This document shows positions 1-12,010 of a DNA stretch of 64,000 bases, piece by piece. The stretch lies in contig NC_056540.1 of NCBI RefSeq assembly GCF_910596095.1, forward strand, positions 11,897,001 through 11,961,000, written 5' to 3'. Each line of letters starts with the position of its first letter. The stretch's first letter is position 1. Source of the stretch: Thunnus maccoyii. Lineage: Eukaryota > Chordata > Actinopteri > Scombriformes > Scombridae. The notes under the pieces were generated by a model. That model was given only the letters and a program-made list of their open reading frames with translations, searched no databases and was not told the DNA's origin. Made by a program: the position numbers and the translations under genes.

Positions 1-464
1 AATACGCCCCAACACCGTGTAACACCGATTACCGTGGCAAGCCTAGTGCGCGACTTGTGTTTTAATGCTGTTGTTCATCGATTGTGACGTGAAAACATCA
101 GAGAAATAAGAAGCTTGCATCCTGGTATTACTTCAGTTATAAAATCCAAACGCATGGCTGCTGACAGCACTGTCGGCGGGAGAGTCGATCACACTGGACA
201 GTAGAGGAGGAGACGGTAGAGACGCTGGTATGCGTCTGTTTGAACAGGAGTTTAGCTGACTTCACTGCATTTAACGCTGGACTGAGAGCATCAGAGCTCG
301 GAGCAGAACACAGTCACTCTGCGTCACGTTGCTGCCGCCCACTTCCATCATCTCAGAACAATTCATTTTGAAAGAGCAACAGCCGATGGGGAAACTCTAA
401 CACTCAGCTGGCTGACCAATGGTGTAACTTTATCACTCACTCAGGAACAACTGCGGTTACAGGG

Positions 465-469
465 CTAGA
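465..469 (-). other. tnip1: Proposed final coding exon of tnip1 (stop codon)
   Basis: The exon at 650-566 ends in phase 1 with donor GTATAA. The first good acceptor downstream on the minus strand (pyrimidine-containing stretch ending GGCCACAG at 475-470) would supply two bases and then TAG at 467-465, giving a C terminus PPPENAV. Sequence below 465 would then be 3' UTR; an ATTAAA on the minus strand lies at 66-61. The choice rests on splice grammar alone, since the extreme C terminus of TNIP1 is not conserved enough to check by eye. Confidence 0.4.
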
Positions 470-1708
470 CTGTGGCCGGCCAGTCAAAAAAGGTAGCGTT
501 GGTTTTGGTCTTTTCATGAAACTGTTGACAGTGAGTAAGTGAATGAATAAAATACTGTTTTATACCTGCATTCTCTGGTGGTGGTCTTGAACTCTCTCCC
601 ACTGCTCTGGCACCTCTGGGCTGTGGGAATGACGACTGCCAAGGAAAACCCTGACCAAAGAGAAAGCACCGCCTTAGTTCATGTCACTAAATATTAATAT
701 TCATCACAACCAGCAACCCTCAAGTCTATGCCGTAACCTAATAATCGATATTGAAAGAAAGAGTTTTTTAACTCAGAATTAGTTAGATGACTGGGTGGAG
801 CTACAGCCAGACCTAATTACATCTGCTTGTTCCTCCCGACAGATACAGGGAGAAGAAGTAAGAGAAAAAAAAGAGCCTTGTGAACTCAGTGAACCAGAGT
901 CACTCCAGAGACAGAGACAGAGGGACCTTAGAGGACCCTTACCGGGGTAACAGGCTGGAAGTCTCGTACAGGGGGCGGTGCTGCGGCGGCTGCGGCTGTG
1001 GCGCCTGCTGCATTGGGCATCCGGGGAGGGAAGTGTATGGGCCAGCCCTCAAGGCCCTGCGGTCCCACCTGCACAAAGGGACCACAGTAGGGAGGGCTCA
1101 GCGGGCCGTTCACTGAGCCTGACGTGGGGTCTGAGGTACGTCTTTCCTGCTGCTGCCCCTACGAGGGATCACAAGTACACACGTGATCCCCAGTCAGTGC
1201 ACGGCTGCTACTCTCAGCGAGCGCAGTGACCCTACTGCTGACCTTCAACTCTACTGCCGCTGCCTCCCACTGAGGAGTGTAAATGTTCCACCTGCTGATC
1301 CCAAATGCACTGACAAACAAGCTAGCTGGAGTTAGGCTCTTGTCCCAGAGTGTTGATGTGTCCACTATGAACTTATACCTGTCGATATCTGAGTGATTGC
1401 ACTCTGTCACAAGGGGGCGCTAGTCCGCAAGGTTTTACCACAACTCACATCTTAGAGCACGATGCCTTTAAGTGAACGCTTTGGCCATAAGTTAATGTAC
1501 TTGAAAGCAAAATGACCAAACATACTGTAGCACCTCTCCACGCTGACGCCACCATTTCATTCAGGATTTCAATATGTCTGCAATACTATCAAGCTCAGGC
1601 CTGAGCTACAGCCAGTACCTGTTTGTGATGTTGCATCTGCAGCCTCTCCAGTTTACATCTCTCTGTGCGTTCTCTCTGACACTCGTTTTGTGCCTGATGA
1701 AGCTGAAT

Positions 1709-1744
<36 letters not shown>

Positions 1745-3003
1745 GAGAATTAACCAAATCCCACATTGGAGAGCAGCAACTGTTGTTCAATGCAAGATAC
1801 AAAAACTTATGCATTCTTGTAAGATACAAAAATAGATACGAAAACTTCCTAATCATGCCACATATGAGACAGCCTTTATACACCGCCTACCTGATTGGTC
1901 AAATTAGTAATCTGACCCTGCAGTCTCTCAACTTGTCGCCTCAAGTCTTCTTTTTCCTCATTCATTCGCTCCCTGTCACTCCGCTCTTTTCTGAAGTCTT
2001 CTTCAAAGATTTTCACCTATAAAAAGCACAAAACAATAAGAGCAGTTAAAGGGAAAATTCACCGCTGTGAATATGATGATTTCTTAAAACTAGGTCACCT
2101 ACGAAGTAGAAATGTTTAATTATTTTTGAAATTGGTGCCCTATGACTTGAGAAAACTAAGAAAAAGGCTGTAGATTCCCCATACCGCTCTTGAGGAGGAA
2201 TCCTACAACAACCAGAATGCATCGTCTCGTCCATTGAGCTACTCACAGTGTGTTTAGGAGCAGCCGGTTAGGAAAGACAAAGTGAGCACTGTTATGTATC
2301 TTTACTGAGGCTCATTTACAAAACGTTTTTCCTCATAGAGCCTGGATATATAGCAGCAGTGTTTCTAACCCTAACTGCTGTTTCTTTTACCTATTTTGGA
2401 CGACAATGAGCGGGACCAGATTGTGCTCAAAGCCGGATGAACCCACAAGTTACAGGTAACTTTAACACACAGTTGCTGTTCTGTATTGAGAGTCTGATAT
2501 AATATTCTGTCAGGAAACAAAGTCAGGTTCACCAAAGCACTGCAAAGTTTGTTGCAGAGCAGAGTTTTCTGTTCTGTCTCCATTCTTCCTAACGATCATC
2601 ACTGGTTGATAGCTCAGGTGCCTCTCTCTTGCCTGATGCTGTTACAGCTCTGGTGGTTGCTTTGTTCTTCATACTCTGTTTTATCTGATTAAACAGCACT
2701 ATGTTCAGTCTCATAAGTTGTAATAGTAGCGCCACATCTCTGCTCCAACGTTATTTTGTAAAGCTAGTTGATTGTTTGTATTAATGTTAAGATCACAGAG
2801 AAACTCAGCAGCTGAAGTCAGGCTGCGGCTGTAACGTTGCTCTGGTCCAAAGGTCGCTTCCTCTTTCATACTGATAACACAGTGCTATATTCAGCCTCAC
2901 AAATTGTAATAGTGGCACCACATCTCTGCACCGACATTATATTTATATGTGCATGTGTGTGTGTATTATATATATATACACATATATTATGTGTATGTGT
3001 ATA

Positions 3004-3075
<72 letters not shown>

Positions 3076-6000
3076 ATATATTTCTCTCTCAACCCAACCG
3101 GTCAAAGCAGATGGCCGCCCACCTACAGCCGGGTTCTGCTTGAGGTTTCTTCCCGTTAAAGGGGAGTTTTTCCTTACCGCTGTCGCCAAGTGCTTGCTCA
3201 TGGGGGAAGTCTCTGTAAATTACGGTCTAAACCTGCTCTATGTGAAAAGTGCCCTGAGATGACTTTTGTTGTGATTTGGCACTATATAAATACAACTGAA
3301 TTGAATTGAATTGAATTGAATTGAATTGAATATTGTAAAGCTAGTTGTTTTTTTGTGTTAGGTTCAGCTCTTCTGGATGCATCACGGAGAAATTTAACAG
3401 TTTAGCTGCGGCTGTAATGTCACTTCAGTCCTGCGGTCACTTCCTCTTCCAGATTCTGTTGTGTCTGATTCAACAGCACGGCAAGATATTGGGTCTCATA
3501 TGAGGGAAGTAGTTTTCTTCCAAATATACTGATATTTTAAAGTATTTAGTAGTATGATATTTTAATGTCTGCTTTTCCCTATCACTAGCATAACATGGTA
3601 GACGGGAGTGTTTTGGGAGACCCACATTTTACCGTCCTTGAAGGTACCGCTACTGAAAATGAGGAAACATGGTTTGTAGTCTAAGGCAGAACCAGGATAA
3701 TGTGTTTTGCGTCATCCAACGGACTTTTGCCAATGAATGAGCGGAGAGCTCTGAGTGCAGGCAACATGGAGGGAAGTTACACATAGTTCATTTGCATATA
3801 CTACCTGAAAATCGGCAACGTTTCCCTTAAACACAATGAATATATAACTGCAGAAGAACTATGTCCTGTTGCATGTCTGACCTGTTCTTTTAGTACTGCA
3901 ATTTGAGTGAGGAGTTCCTGTTTCTTCAGGTTATTGGCTGCATCTGCAAAGTTACCCTGGCCAGGCTGTTGTTGGGAGGATGAAGGTGAGTGCAGGTTTA
4001 AGGCTTCTTCTAAAGCCTGGAAATAAGACAAAACAAATGTTACACAGATGTATTACACTGAAAGAAACTTCTCTGTCTGTCGCTGTCTTTCTCCCATACT
4101 AACCCTGTTGAGGCGTTGGATCTCCTTCTCCTGGTACTCTCTCTGTTTGCTGAGGGGCAGCAGCTGATCCTGCAGGTAGCGAATCTTCTGCTTCAGCTCA
4201 GTGGTCTCAGAGTTTAGACACTCCTTCTCCCCCTGAAACATATACACCCCAAACATTTAAAAAGACCCTTTTTAAGTAGTTTTTTTCTGTGTTTGTGTCC
4301 TGGTTTTCAATGTTTATTCGCCTGGGCTTTGTGTCGTTACTCTCACCTGTACATTTTCAATTTTGGACTTGGCCAACAGCAACTTCTTGTCATAGTCGCG
4401 CTGCCTCTGCTCTCGCTCTGCTTCCAGTTCAAGTACAGTCTTCTGTGACTCAGCTAGCCGTTGTCTGAGGTCTGTGATCTGAGGTAGAGTGTAAACCCTT
4501 TAGTTAAGAAAAACACTAATCACAGTGATAAGATATCATTCTCATGAACACAAACCAAAACTGATTCTTAAAATTAACATCGATAACAACTCTCTGGTAA
4601 AGATAAACATCAGCTTGTGCATGTGTAAAGATACAGCCTTAGAAAATGTGTCAGAACTTTATGTTATCAAATTATAAAGTAAGCCGCAGCAACAAACACA
4701 TTTGCAAACATACGCAATTCTGTTTTTGTGTAAAATATGAACGAACCTAGTGACGCAAATGGATGTATCTGGGGTTCTGTGGTTTAAACCCAAGACTGCA
4801 TGGTGTCCCCGTCTCAACAAAGTGTGAATATAGTGTGTTCATGTTGTGGGCGCGAGGCGTAGGTGTGTGAGTATGAGTGTGAGAGTGTGTACATATGTGT
4901 GTCTCTGCTGCCCTCTGACTGCTCCACAGCAGGAAGTCAGCGGGTACCAGAGAGGTAAGGGGAATTCTCACTGAAATGTGACAGGCCTTGTGGTAAGTAT
5001 GCTGAGATAGCGAGCTATTGCAAAATTGCACCTTTTCCACTGGACAAGCACAAAAAACAGCAACAAAAAAAAAAAAAAAAACAAACACGCGCAGCTGTTT
5101 CACTGCCAACTGATGCACACAGACATCTGTGTCCTGTGTTTTTTTGTTTTTTTAAAAAAGGTATTTCCAAATGACCAAATCCCTGCCATCTGACATTTTA
5201 TTTACTTAATACAATTTGAATAGTAGAAAGAATGATTATTCCATCATCATAATGTGAAATGAGACTGTTGGTGTCACAATGTGCCACCTTAAAGGCTCCT
5301 GGCAAGACAATGAAGTTCTCTTCTGTGACCCAGCTTCCCTGCACTGCTGTAAATTTAAGAAAACTGTTCCGGGAGAGACCTGAAACTAAATTCAACTATC
5401 GTTTACAAAATGTGTACTACTACTGTACTACTGATTAACAGTAGCAAGAGTAATTCATGAAATTCATGAAATGAAGTGGCACCCAAATATTTAAAGCAAT
5501 ATCTGACCCTTATGTTGACAGGGAACATGGTTACTAAACTTAACATGTGCAGAGGCTGAAATGAGAACAGTGAAAAAACACAGTTGAATAGTTAATTTTG
5601 AACCCTGGTAACAGATCAAGAATTGTCTATTCCATATTATCCGTCTTGAGAAAGGACAGTTTGATAGAAAATGCAAGATAAATACTCTACGTGCTTTTTA
5701 TATTGTACATGTAGATGCTTCCTTGTACAATTTATAAGTGATACCCTAAAAGACTCCTTTTAGGGAACTTTGACACAGCTCAAAGTGAACATTTAAAAAA
5801 TAAATAAATTAAATAAATAAGAACGAGACATTAACACTTGGTGAATTGGACTGAACAGACCCAACATCAAAGAAATGAACAAACAAGTTGAACTTTACAG
5901 TGAGGAAAATAAACATGTTTTTCTTGAGAATTCGGAGAGATTTAGGTATTATTTCTCCTTTAACAGCTCTGTATCAGTAGAGGACACAGCAATGTCTTCC

Positions 6001-6705
6001 CACACCCTTCACAAAAGGCGTAAAGTCATTACTGTACCTTCTGTTCAAACTGTGACTTCATGGAGTTCCACTGAATGTCCCACTGCTTGTTCACCTCCAG
6101 TACCTGTAAGCAGCACCAGAAAGTGAAACAAAATGACACTAAACATATAGGAAACTAAATACACAGAGACTTTCCCCTATGGCAAAAGAGGATGAGCAGT
6201 AAGTGAAAAAAAAAAAAAAAAAAAAAAAGACTCACATCCTTTCTCTGCTTCTCCAAAAGCTTGATCTTCTTTTCATACACCTCTACATCACATGGTTTAG
6301 TTGGGGTTTTCTCTGCAGCTTTTCCACTCTGGGGGCACACAAAATATTCCTAAGTCCACAACATTCCTCCATGACACAGACCCTGCAGCGTGAGTGTTCA
6401 TACGTGGGGAAGTTTTAAGTCACTAATTAACTGAGAAAAAACTTTTTTATGTATTTTCTACAAGAAAAAGTTTAAAATGTATTTAACAGATAAACGGCAC
6501 AGTTTTATTTTCAAGACGCTGGGTTGGAATCTAATGTAAATTGGTTCTTCAGGAGTCTGTTTTTTGACTAAATTAAGACTTTTAATATAATTTAAACTAC
6601 CTTCTGTGGTGTGGTGGCCTCCATCTTAGGTCTTACAGCAGCTGACTCCTCCTTCACTGGTTCCTCTTTGGCCTCTTCGGTGTCAGACGGCGCTGCAGGT
6701 GATGA

Positions 6706-6737
<32 letters not shown>

Positions 6738-8326
6738 TTGCTCCTCCCGTGACCAGCTCCTTTAGTTTCTGATTCTCCTGTCTGAATCAGTAGGAGAATG
6801 AATAGGTCGTGTGTTTGTGTACTAATTGTGAAAAAGATCCCTTCCCAAAGTTTTGATACAGCTTCAGGATGTCCTTTGGGAAGACCCTACAATACCAACT
6901 AAATGTAATGACGCCAACAGAAAGCAGTGGAATATTCCCCCCCCCCCCCCCCCCCTCCTGCCATCAAAAGTGAAAGAATGTTCAACTCAACTGTTAACAT
7001 CCATGACCAAGTCAGTCAGCAAAATAGTAATGGGTGACTGAATCATACTATAATAAAAAGGTCATGAGAAACAAAATTGCCCCACAGTTAGAAAAAACAA
7101 GCAGAATGAGAAAGAGATGTAATAGTGTTTTTATTAATTAGTACTTTGTAGTGCAGAGTTGACAATTTGATCTTTCTAATCTTACCAACAATCATATTTT
7201 TCCTCCCACAGACGCAACACAAAGCCCAGCAAGATTAAAAGAGAGGGAGAAACATTACCTCAGCTGTTCCAAGTCTCGATTCCTGATATGATGATCTTCT
7301 TCCATTTTCTTTCGAAGCTCATTGTTCTCCTGTCTGAGCTGCTCACAGAGAGTCTATGAAGCCAAAAAACACAAATATCCCGATATGAAGCATCACTCAG
7401 TGTGACATTGTCAACATTTTCTTATGACTGTATGCCCACATATAATCAGAAGATATTGCCTTTAACAAAATGTTGCAATGAAAATTAAAATAAACTGAGT
7501 GAAAATTATGTTGGTATTATGTAAATGTATAAGAAAAGAATTAGGAAATATTTCCCACAGTTTTGGAACAAAATGTTTTTCTGACATATGGTCCAATATT
7601 TCACATTTTTCATCCCTTAAACTAACAACCATCATTTGTTTAAGTTTGTGTGAGAGGTAAAAAAAAAAAAAAAAGTTAGAATAATAAAACTGAGCTTGAA
7701 ATATTAAGTTGCTTTTGTATATAAAAATTCAGTCTGTAATGCATTTGAAAAATTCCAAGTGGTGATGTACTCCCACTTGTGCTGCTACAAATCCACAACC
7801 TTCTCTTCATTGGAACATCTATGTATATAAAAACGAGTCCTAAAATTTCCATTGATTGTTGTTTTTTATTTTAATCTTATGCAGCTTTCATCTTTCATTG
7901 TAAAGCACTTTGTACTGATATAGCACAGTTCTAGACAAAGTTACAGTTATAAATTATAAAGTTATATATAATTACAATTTGATATAAAGTGCCGTCAGCA
8001 GACATCTGGCTAACTGATCATCTATACAAGTGCTTATATTTTATCAGTAGTAGCAGTCGTCGTTTATTTGTGCCCAACACACGTGGATTTAACCATGGAC
8101 GAAAACCACTGCAGAGGTCAAACAACATTTGTCAGAAAAGAACTTCTTACATATAACAATCTTTTATAATCATCCAACCAGAAGAAGACAATGAGATGAA
8201 GGACATTCTACTATAAAATGTTGCCCTTAAATGATCATTTCATGATATGCACCAATATCATCATAAAAGTCACACTACTGCATTTCATGTAATGCTAATT
8301 TTTTACAGTTAATAACAATACATATA

Positions 8327-8386
<60 letters not shown>

Positions 8387-10746
8387 TTGACTTCACCATG
8401 ATGAATGACGGTTTCTTTGGTATTTCTTACTTTCTCTCATACAATCAGACTGCTGCCTACCTGTAGGAGGGAGGTCCTCTGTTCATTCTTTTGGACTTTA
8501 GAGGAAAGATGGTGAAACTCCACAGCCATGCGACCAAGATGAGCTAACAGCTGGTTTGGGTTGGACTCCTCTGCGAATATGCTGAAGGAGCTCTCTAATC
8601 TCTTCAGCTGGCTTGCTAGCTCGATGTTCTCCTGAGGCAGGAGGGGGATTACTCCTGCCACTGACCCAGCCTGGAGATACCCACACACGTAAACAGTCAG
8701 TCAGTCTTTCCTCTCAAGCTCACTCAGTGGGCAAGCTAACAATTACGTATGTAATATTTCAAAAAGCACAAGAATGACAGTATAACATACTGTAAGAGTC
8801 ATTGTGCTACTATTTCTATGACAAGCAGCAGCTGAATTATCTCAAAAGTCAAACCACTTGGTCCTGTTGGATTTAAATTTAGTCCCTACAGACCTCAGTT
8901 GGTTGTGGTAAAACTTTTACCAAAAAACATCCTGTTCTGTGTCAATTTAAGCTGCTGAATTGTAGAATATTTGACAATGTAGTTTATGATATTTCAACAC
9001 CATGAATGCCAGAATAATTCTGGCAGAATGTCCTACTAACACATTCCCTAGGATGTAGTGTGTGAATGAATCAGCGGTGTAATTCTAGTCAGTAATAATC
9101 CTGGACTTTCCCCTGGCTGACTCAGGCTGGAGCTACCAGTATTGAGTTTGTTGATGAGTCACCACGCCAAGGATATGTTCCTAATATTGTGGAAGAGGAA
9201 AGGCTGTATGTGGCCTTAATAAATCACACTAAATAATAATTAATCTAGGTCAGCACCAGTAACACTGTGATATTCTAAACACACTTTTTTTTTTTCGTAC
9301 TTTGGAACTAAAAGAACTATGAATTGAAATCCTGTGTTAGTTGGAAATTATTTTGACTTAATTTGTTTAAAAAAGAAAAAAAAAGTTTAGTACACACAGT
9401 CAAGGCATCTGAAGTCTTCCCCTCCATATTCACCACCTCAAACTCTGACAAGGCCTCCTGTAAAGACCATAAAGTTAAATAGCACCATAGTACATGCAGT
9501 GTCCATAGTTTATACAGTATATATGTGCGCATGATGTTATTTACAATTCTATAATCATCACAAAGTTGTTTCTGCCTGGTACAAAAGCTCACACTCACAT
9601 TGGGCTTCTCGGGCTGGAGGGCCTTCCCTAAACAGCTTGTTTGCTCCTCCTTCTGCTCCGCAGCTGGGTGCAAACAGGGTTTACTCTGACCTGAAATAAG
9701 TCATGATCAATGCCAAAAATAATCGAAGTTTCAGTGAAGTAAAACAGTATACCACTAAGCACAGAAATAATCCACACATATAAAAATATATTCAAAAAAA
9801 TAGCACAAATTAAGTGAGACCTACTTTGTGTCTCAGTCTGAATGGGCCCTCCCATACACAGACTAGCCGCAAAGCTGGAGGACTTGAGCGCCTCGTTGTC
9901 TCTCACAAGTTCCTCCACTCTCTGTCGAAGCCTTGATGCCTCTGATTGAGACTCTTCCAGCAAATCACCTGCAAGATACAGAGAGATCTTGTCTCTGTCC
10001 AGCACTTCTCGTAAATTTAGTTTGATCTAGCCTCATTTTTTTTCTCAACATTGCTACAGTGAGGCTTACATGAGGAGACTGACAGACAAATGTCAGCACA
10101 AGCAGTCATCAAATAAGATATGATATAAGTTAAGTAAGAAGTTACGGGCAAGTGACGCTCCTTTGATGAGTCACAAAAGGAGCAGTCAGACCATTCACAA
10201 CACTGGCATGCAAGCTTTTCCACAAACTATGATCAGGTTTTACTACATTCCTCCTCATTCGCTGCACATCAGTTTCCCTCCTGCATTTGTAATGTTTTCA
10301 CTGGAAATACAGTTGTGTAATATGTTATGGGAGAATCATATGATGTGTGTTGTGGGTGGCTTAACTTAATATCAAATAATAATTAAGTTAGTGCTGCTAA
10401 AAAAGCACAAGCTTAACACAGTTTTCCGTAATGTGATTTTACATACAACAATAAATAAATTAATGTCTCTGTATATTTCCAAATCTGGAAATATAGAATC
10501 CTCTTGTGTTAAGACAGATAACAGATGTAGCGAAGAGCAGCTGGCATTGGCGCTCTGTGCACAGCCTTGAGGTAATCATATTGTCTTTTGGAACCTACCT
10601 AGGCTCTTAAGCCCCTTCATCCTCTCCCTCAGTATGCTGTTCTCTTCCAGTAGCTGTCGATAGCTGCTTCCCCCTCCGGCCTCCTCCCTGGCCTTGACCT
10701 CACTCCCACCCGGATCATAGATGCGGTACGGGCCTTTCCCTTCCAT
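465..10746 (-). CDS. tnip1: TNFAIP3-interacting protein 1 (ABIN-1)
   Basis: Cytoplasmic ubiquitin-binding coiled-coil adaptor that works with A20/TNFAIP3 to dampen NF-kB and cell-death signalling. Exons read on the minus strand: 10746-10599, 9968-9825, 9690-9599, 9457-9398, 8670-8461, 7353-7259, 6781-6601, 6328-6236, 6103-6038, 4478-4347, 4232-4104, 4016-3882, 2016-1891, 1702-1619, 1158-943, 650-566, and a proposed stop exon ending at 465. Phases agree throughout and give about 666 aa (human protein 636). The start MEGKGPYRIYDPGG matches the family N terminus. AHD1 (EKKIKLLEKQRKD then LEVNKQWDIQWNSMKSQFEQ) lies at about 326-370. The UBAN ubiquitin-binding region (KLLLAKSKIE ... QREYQEKEIQRLN) lies at about 390-450. 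VKIFEEDF and RSDRERMNEEKE follow, then a Pro-rich tail. A run of about nine alanines at about 263-273 comes from a GCA repeat. Identity is certain; the last two coding exons are less so. Co-oriented with anxa6, as in mammals. Confidence 0.93.
1710..1740. repeat. (CA)n microsatellite in tnip1 intron
   Basis: About 15 CA units lie directly upstream (on the minus strand) of the acceptor for the 1702-1619 exon, effectively serving as its TG-rich polypyrimidine-like tract. Confidence 0.9.
3021..3073. repeat. (CA)n microsatellite in tnip1 intron
   Basis: About 26 CA units preceded by a (TA)n run, just upstream of the retroelement tail. Confidence 0.95.
3086..3331 (+). mobile_element. Non-LTR retrotransposon-like 3' end with TTGAA-repeat tail
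   Basis: The segment contains the block 'ggcagatggccgcccacc'-like start, 'ggtttcttcccgtta', 'gtgccctgagatgac', 'tttggcactatataaata', and ends in tandem GAATT pentamers. This arrangement is very common in teleost genomes, and the short-repeat tail is typical of LINE/SINE 3' ends. The exact family cannot be assigned by eye. It interrupts a tandem unit, so it inserted after that array formed. Confidence 0.65.
6709..6745 (-). repeat. tnip1: GCA triplet repeat coding for poly-alanine in tnip1
   Basis: An uninterrupted run of about nine CTG triplets on the plus strand reads as GCA (alanine) codons in tnip1, flanked by ACA ACA and TCA TCA. It lies in the linker before AHD1. The tract is likely length-polymorphic. 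Confidence 0.85.
6937..6955. repeat. Poly-C run in tnip1 intron
   Basis: An uninterrupted run of about 19 C, equivalent to poly-G on the transcribed strand. Confidence 0.9.
8327..8383. repeat. (AAT)n microsatellite in tnip1 intron
   Basis: About 18 AAT triplets, some 75 bp from the 8461 exon boundary. Confidence 0.95.
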
Positions 10747-11872
10747 TGCCGTCTTTCACTTCCTAAACATGGTCCTCTGAACTAAGGAAAGAACACAAAC
10801 TGTTATTTTTTTAAACTTAATTAACATTACCTTAAGTACCTGGAATTGCTAAGTGGAAAATAAAAGACGAAAGATTAAAAACAAGCAATGCTACCGAACC
10901 TTTAAAAGAAAACAAACAGTGCTGATAGGAAAGACTTTAAACATAAAGCACTGATTACTTGTGTCTACAATGTTCAGTTCAGTCTACAATGTACCCTTTT
11001 AAATGACAGACAGCCGGAGAAACAACCACTGCACCTTTTTGCATTGCAAAGAGTCATATTTCAATCCCCTGATAAAAGGTGAACTTTTGCAAAAAATGGA
11101 AGCAGTTAGAAAGTGGAAGAAAAGAGCATAAGTTCCAGTATTACAGTATTCACATTACCCCTTACTTGTCACAATCCTGAACTGGAAATCTCTTGACACC
11201 ACAACCCAGACCGTTTAACAATGTTACATCCATCCAGAGATATAGCAAATGGTGTTTCTGTTGTTTCTCGATGGTGGATGAGATAAATAATGAAGGCTTC
11301 AGACATCCTAATGAGTGTCCTGTACCCAGTGTGCTAACCTTTCCGTCCTCTCTCTCACTTCATAGTTTATAGCAGGACGAGTGTAAACTGTCGGTGAAGT
11401 CCGATGAGGAGAATAAGGATCAATAGACAGCATTTTCAGAGGAGACAACAGCTGCACCCAACACCACCATGATGCTACCCTGCCAGTGTGAAACGTTTAT
11501 GATAGCTAAATATGACAACGTTCATATCCGAAGGAGGGTTAAAAAAAGGACAAAAGCATAGGAAAAAAACACCAAATGTTACACGAATCCTGCCAACAAA
11601 CATCTACCCAACAGACGAGAGTCAAATACAGCACAATCTAGCTAATGATAGCTACCTTGATTGGCTGAAGAAGGCTAATATTAGTTTTCGCTGTTGTCAT
11701 GCAAATTGCTAGCAACATCCTCGTTAGCTGTAGGCTAGCTAACACTTAGATGACGGGACAGGAAGCCGCTCGCTCCTCTTTATTTACCCGCTATGGATAC
11801 TTTTATCGATGCAGAAAGCGGAGTTAAAGCGACAAACCAAAGAATAAAGAGGTGTCTTTTCTGGCTGGATAC

Positions 11873-12010
11873 CTTTCAGCTCGCCGTGGCCTCTCGTCTT
11901 TCTAGCCAGACATGTATTGCGGAAGTGGTCTGCTGTCTCTTCTAAACTGGGAAATTCCACCAACGTTTGATGTAAACAGCAATGATTGACAGCGCGATGG
12001 GCCAATCAGG
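11873..12010 (-). promoter_or_regulatory. tnip1: tnip1 promoter / non-coding first exon region
   Basis: A donor-like CTGAAAG|GTATCC on the minus strand at about 11873/11872 could end a non-coding first exon. A matching acceptor (CTTTCCTTAG at about 10782) lies just upstream of the start codon at 10746. Within the region, positions 11949-11958 read GGGAAATTCC, a perfect match to the NF-kB consensus GGGRNNYYCC. ATTGG/CCAAT motifs flank it near 11985 and 12003. The transcription start is inferred, not seen. Confidence 0.5.

Larger units (their letters stand above)
2017..3881. repeat. Repeat-filled tnip1 intron: tandem units with nested retroelement tail
   Basis: This intron carries a diverged tandem array. 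One unit runs about 2640-2858, a second about 2859-3400, and a partial third about 3420-3510. Shared landmarks are 'cttcctctt', 'cagcac', 'gtaatagt', 'ccacatctctgc', 'tattttgtaaagctagtt' and 'ctgcggctgtaa'. The second unit is split by a (CA)n tract at 3021-3073 and a non-LTR retrotransposon-type 3' tail at about 3086-3331. The outer edges carry a short inverted match (TTAAAGGGAAAA at about 2046 and GTTTCCCTTAAA at about 3822), so the block may itself be a transposon. Confidence 0.6.

Noticed and set aside
2866-3201. Open frames of alternating Cys-Val or His-Thr
   Set aside because: Pure translation of the (CA)n microsatellite and retroelement tail.
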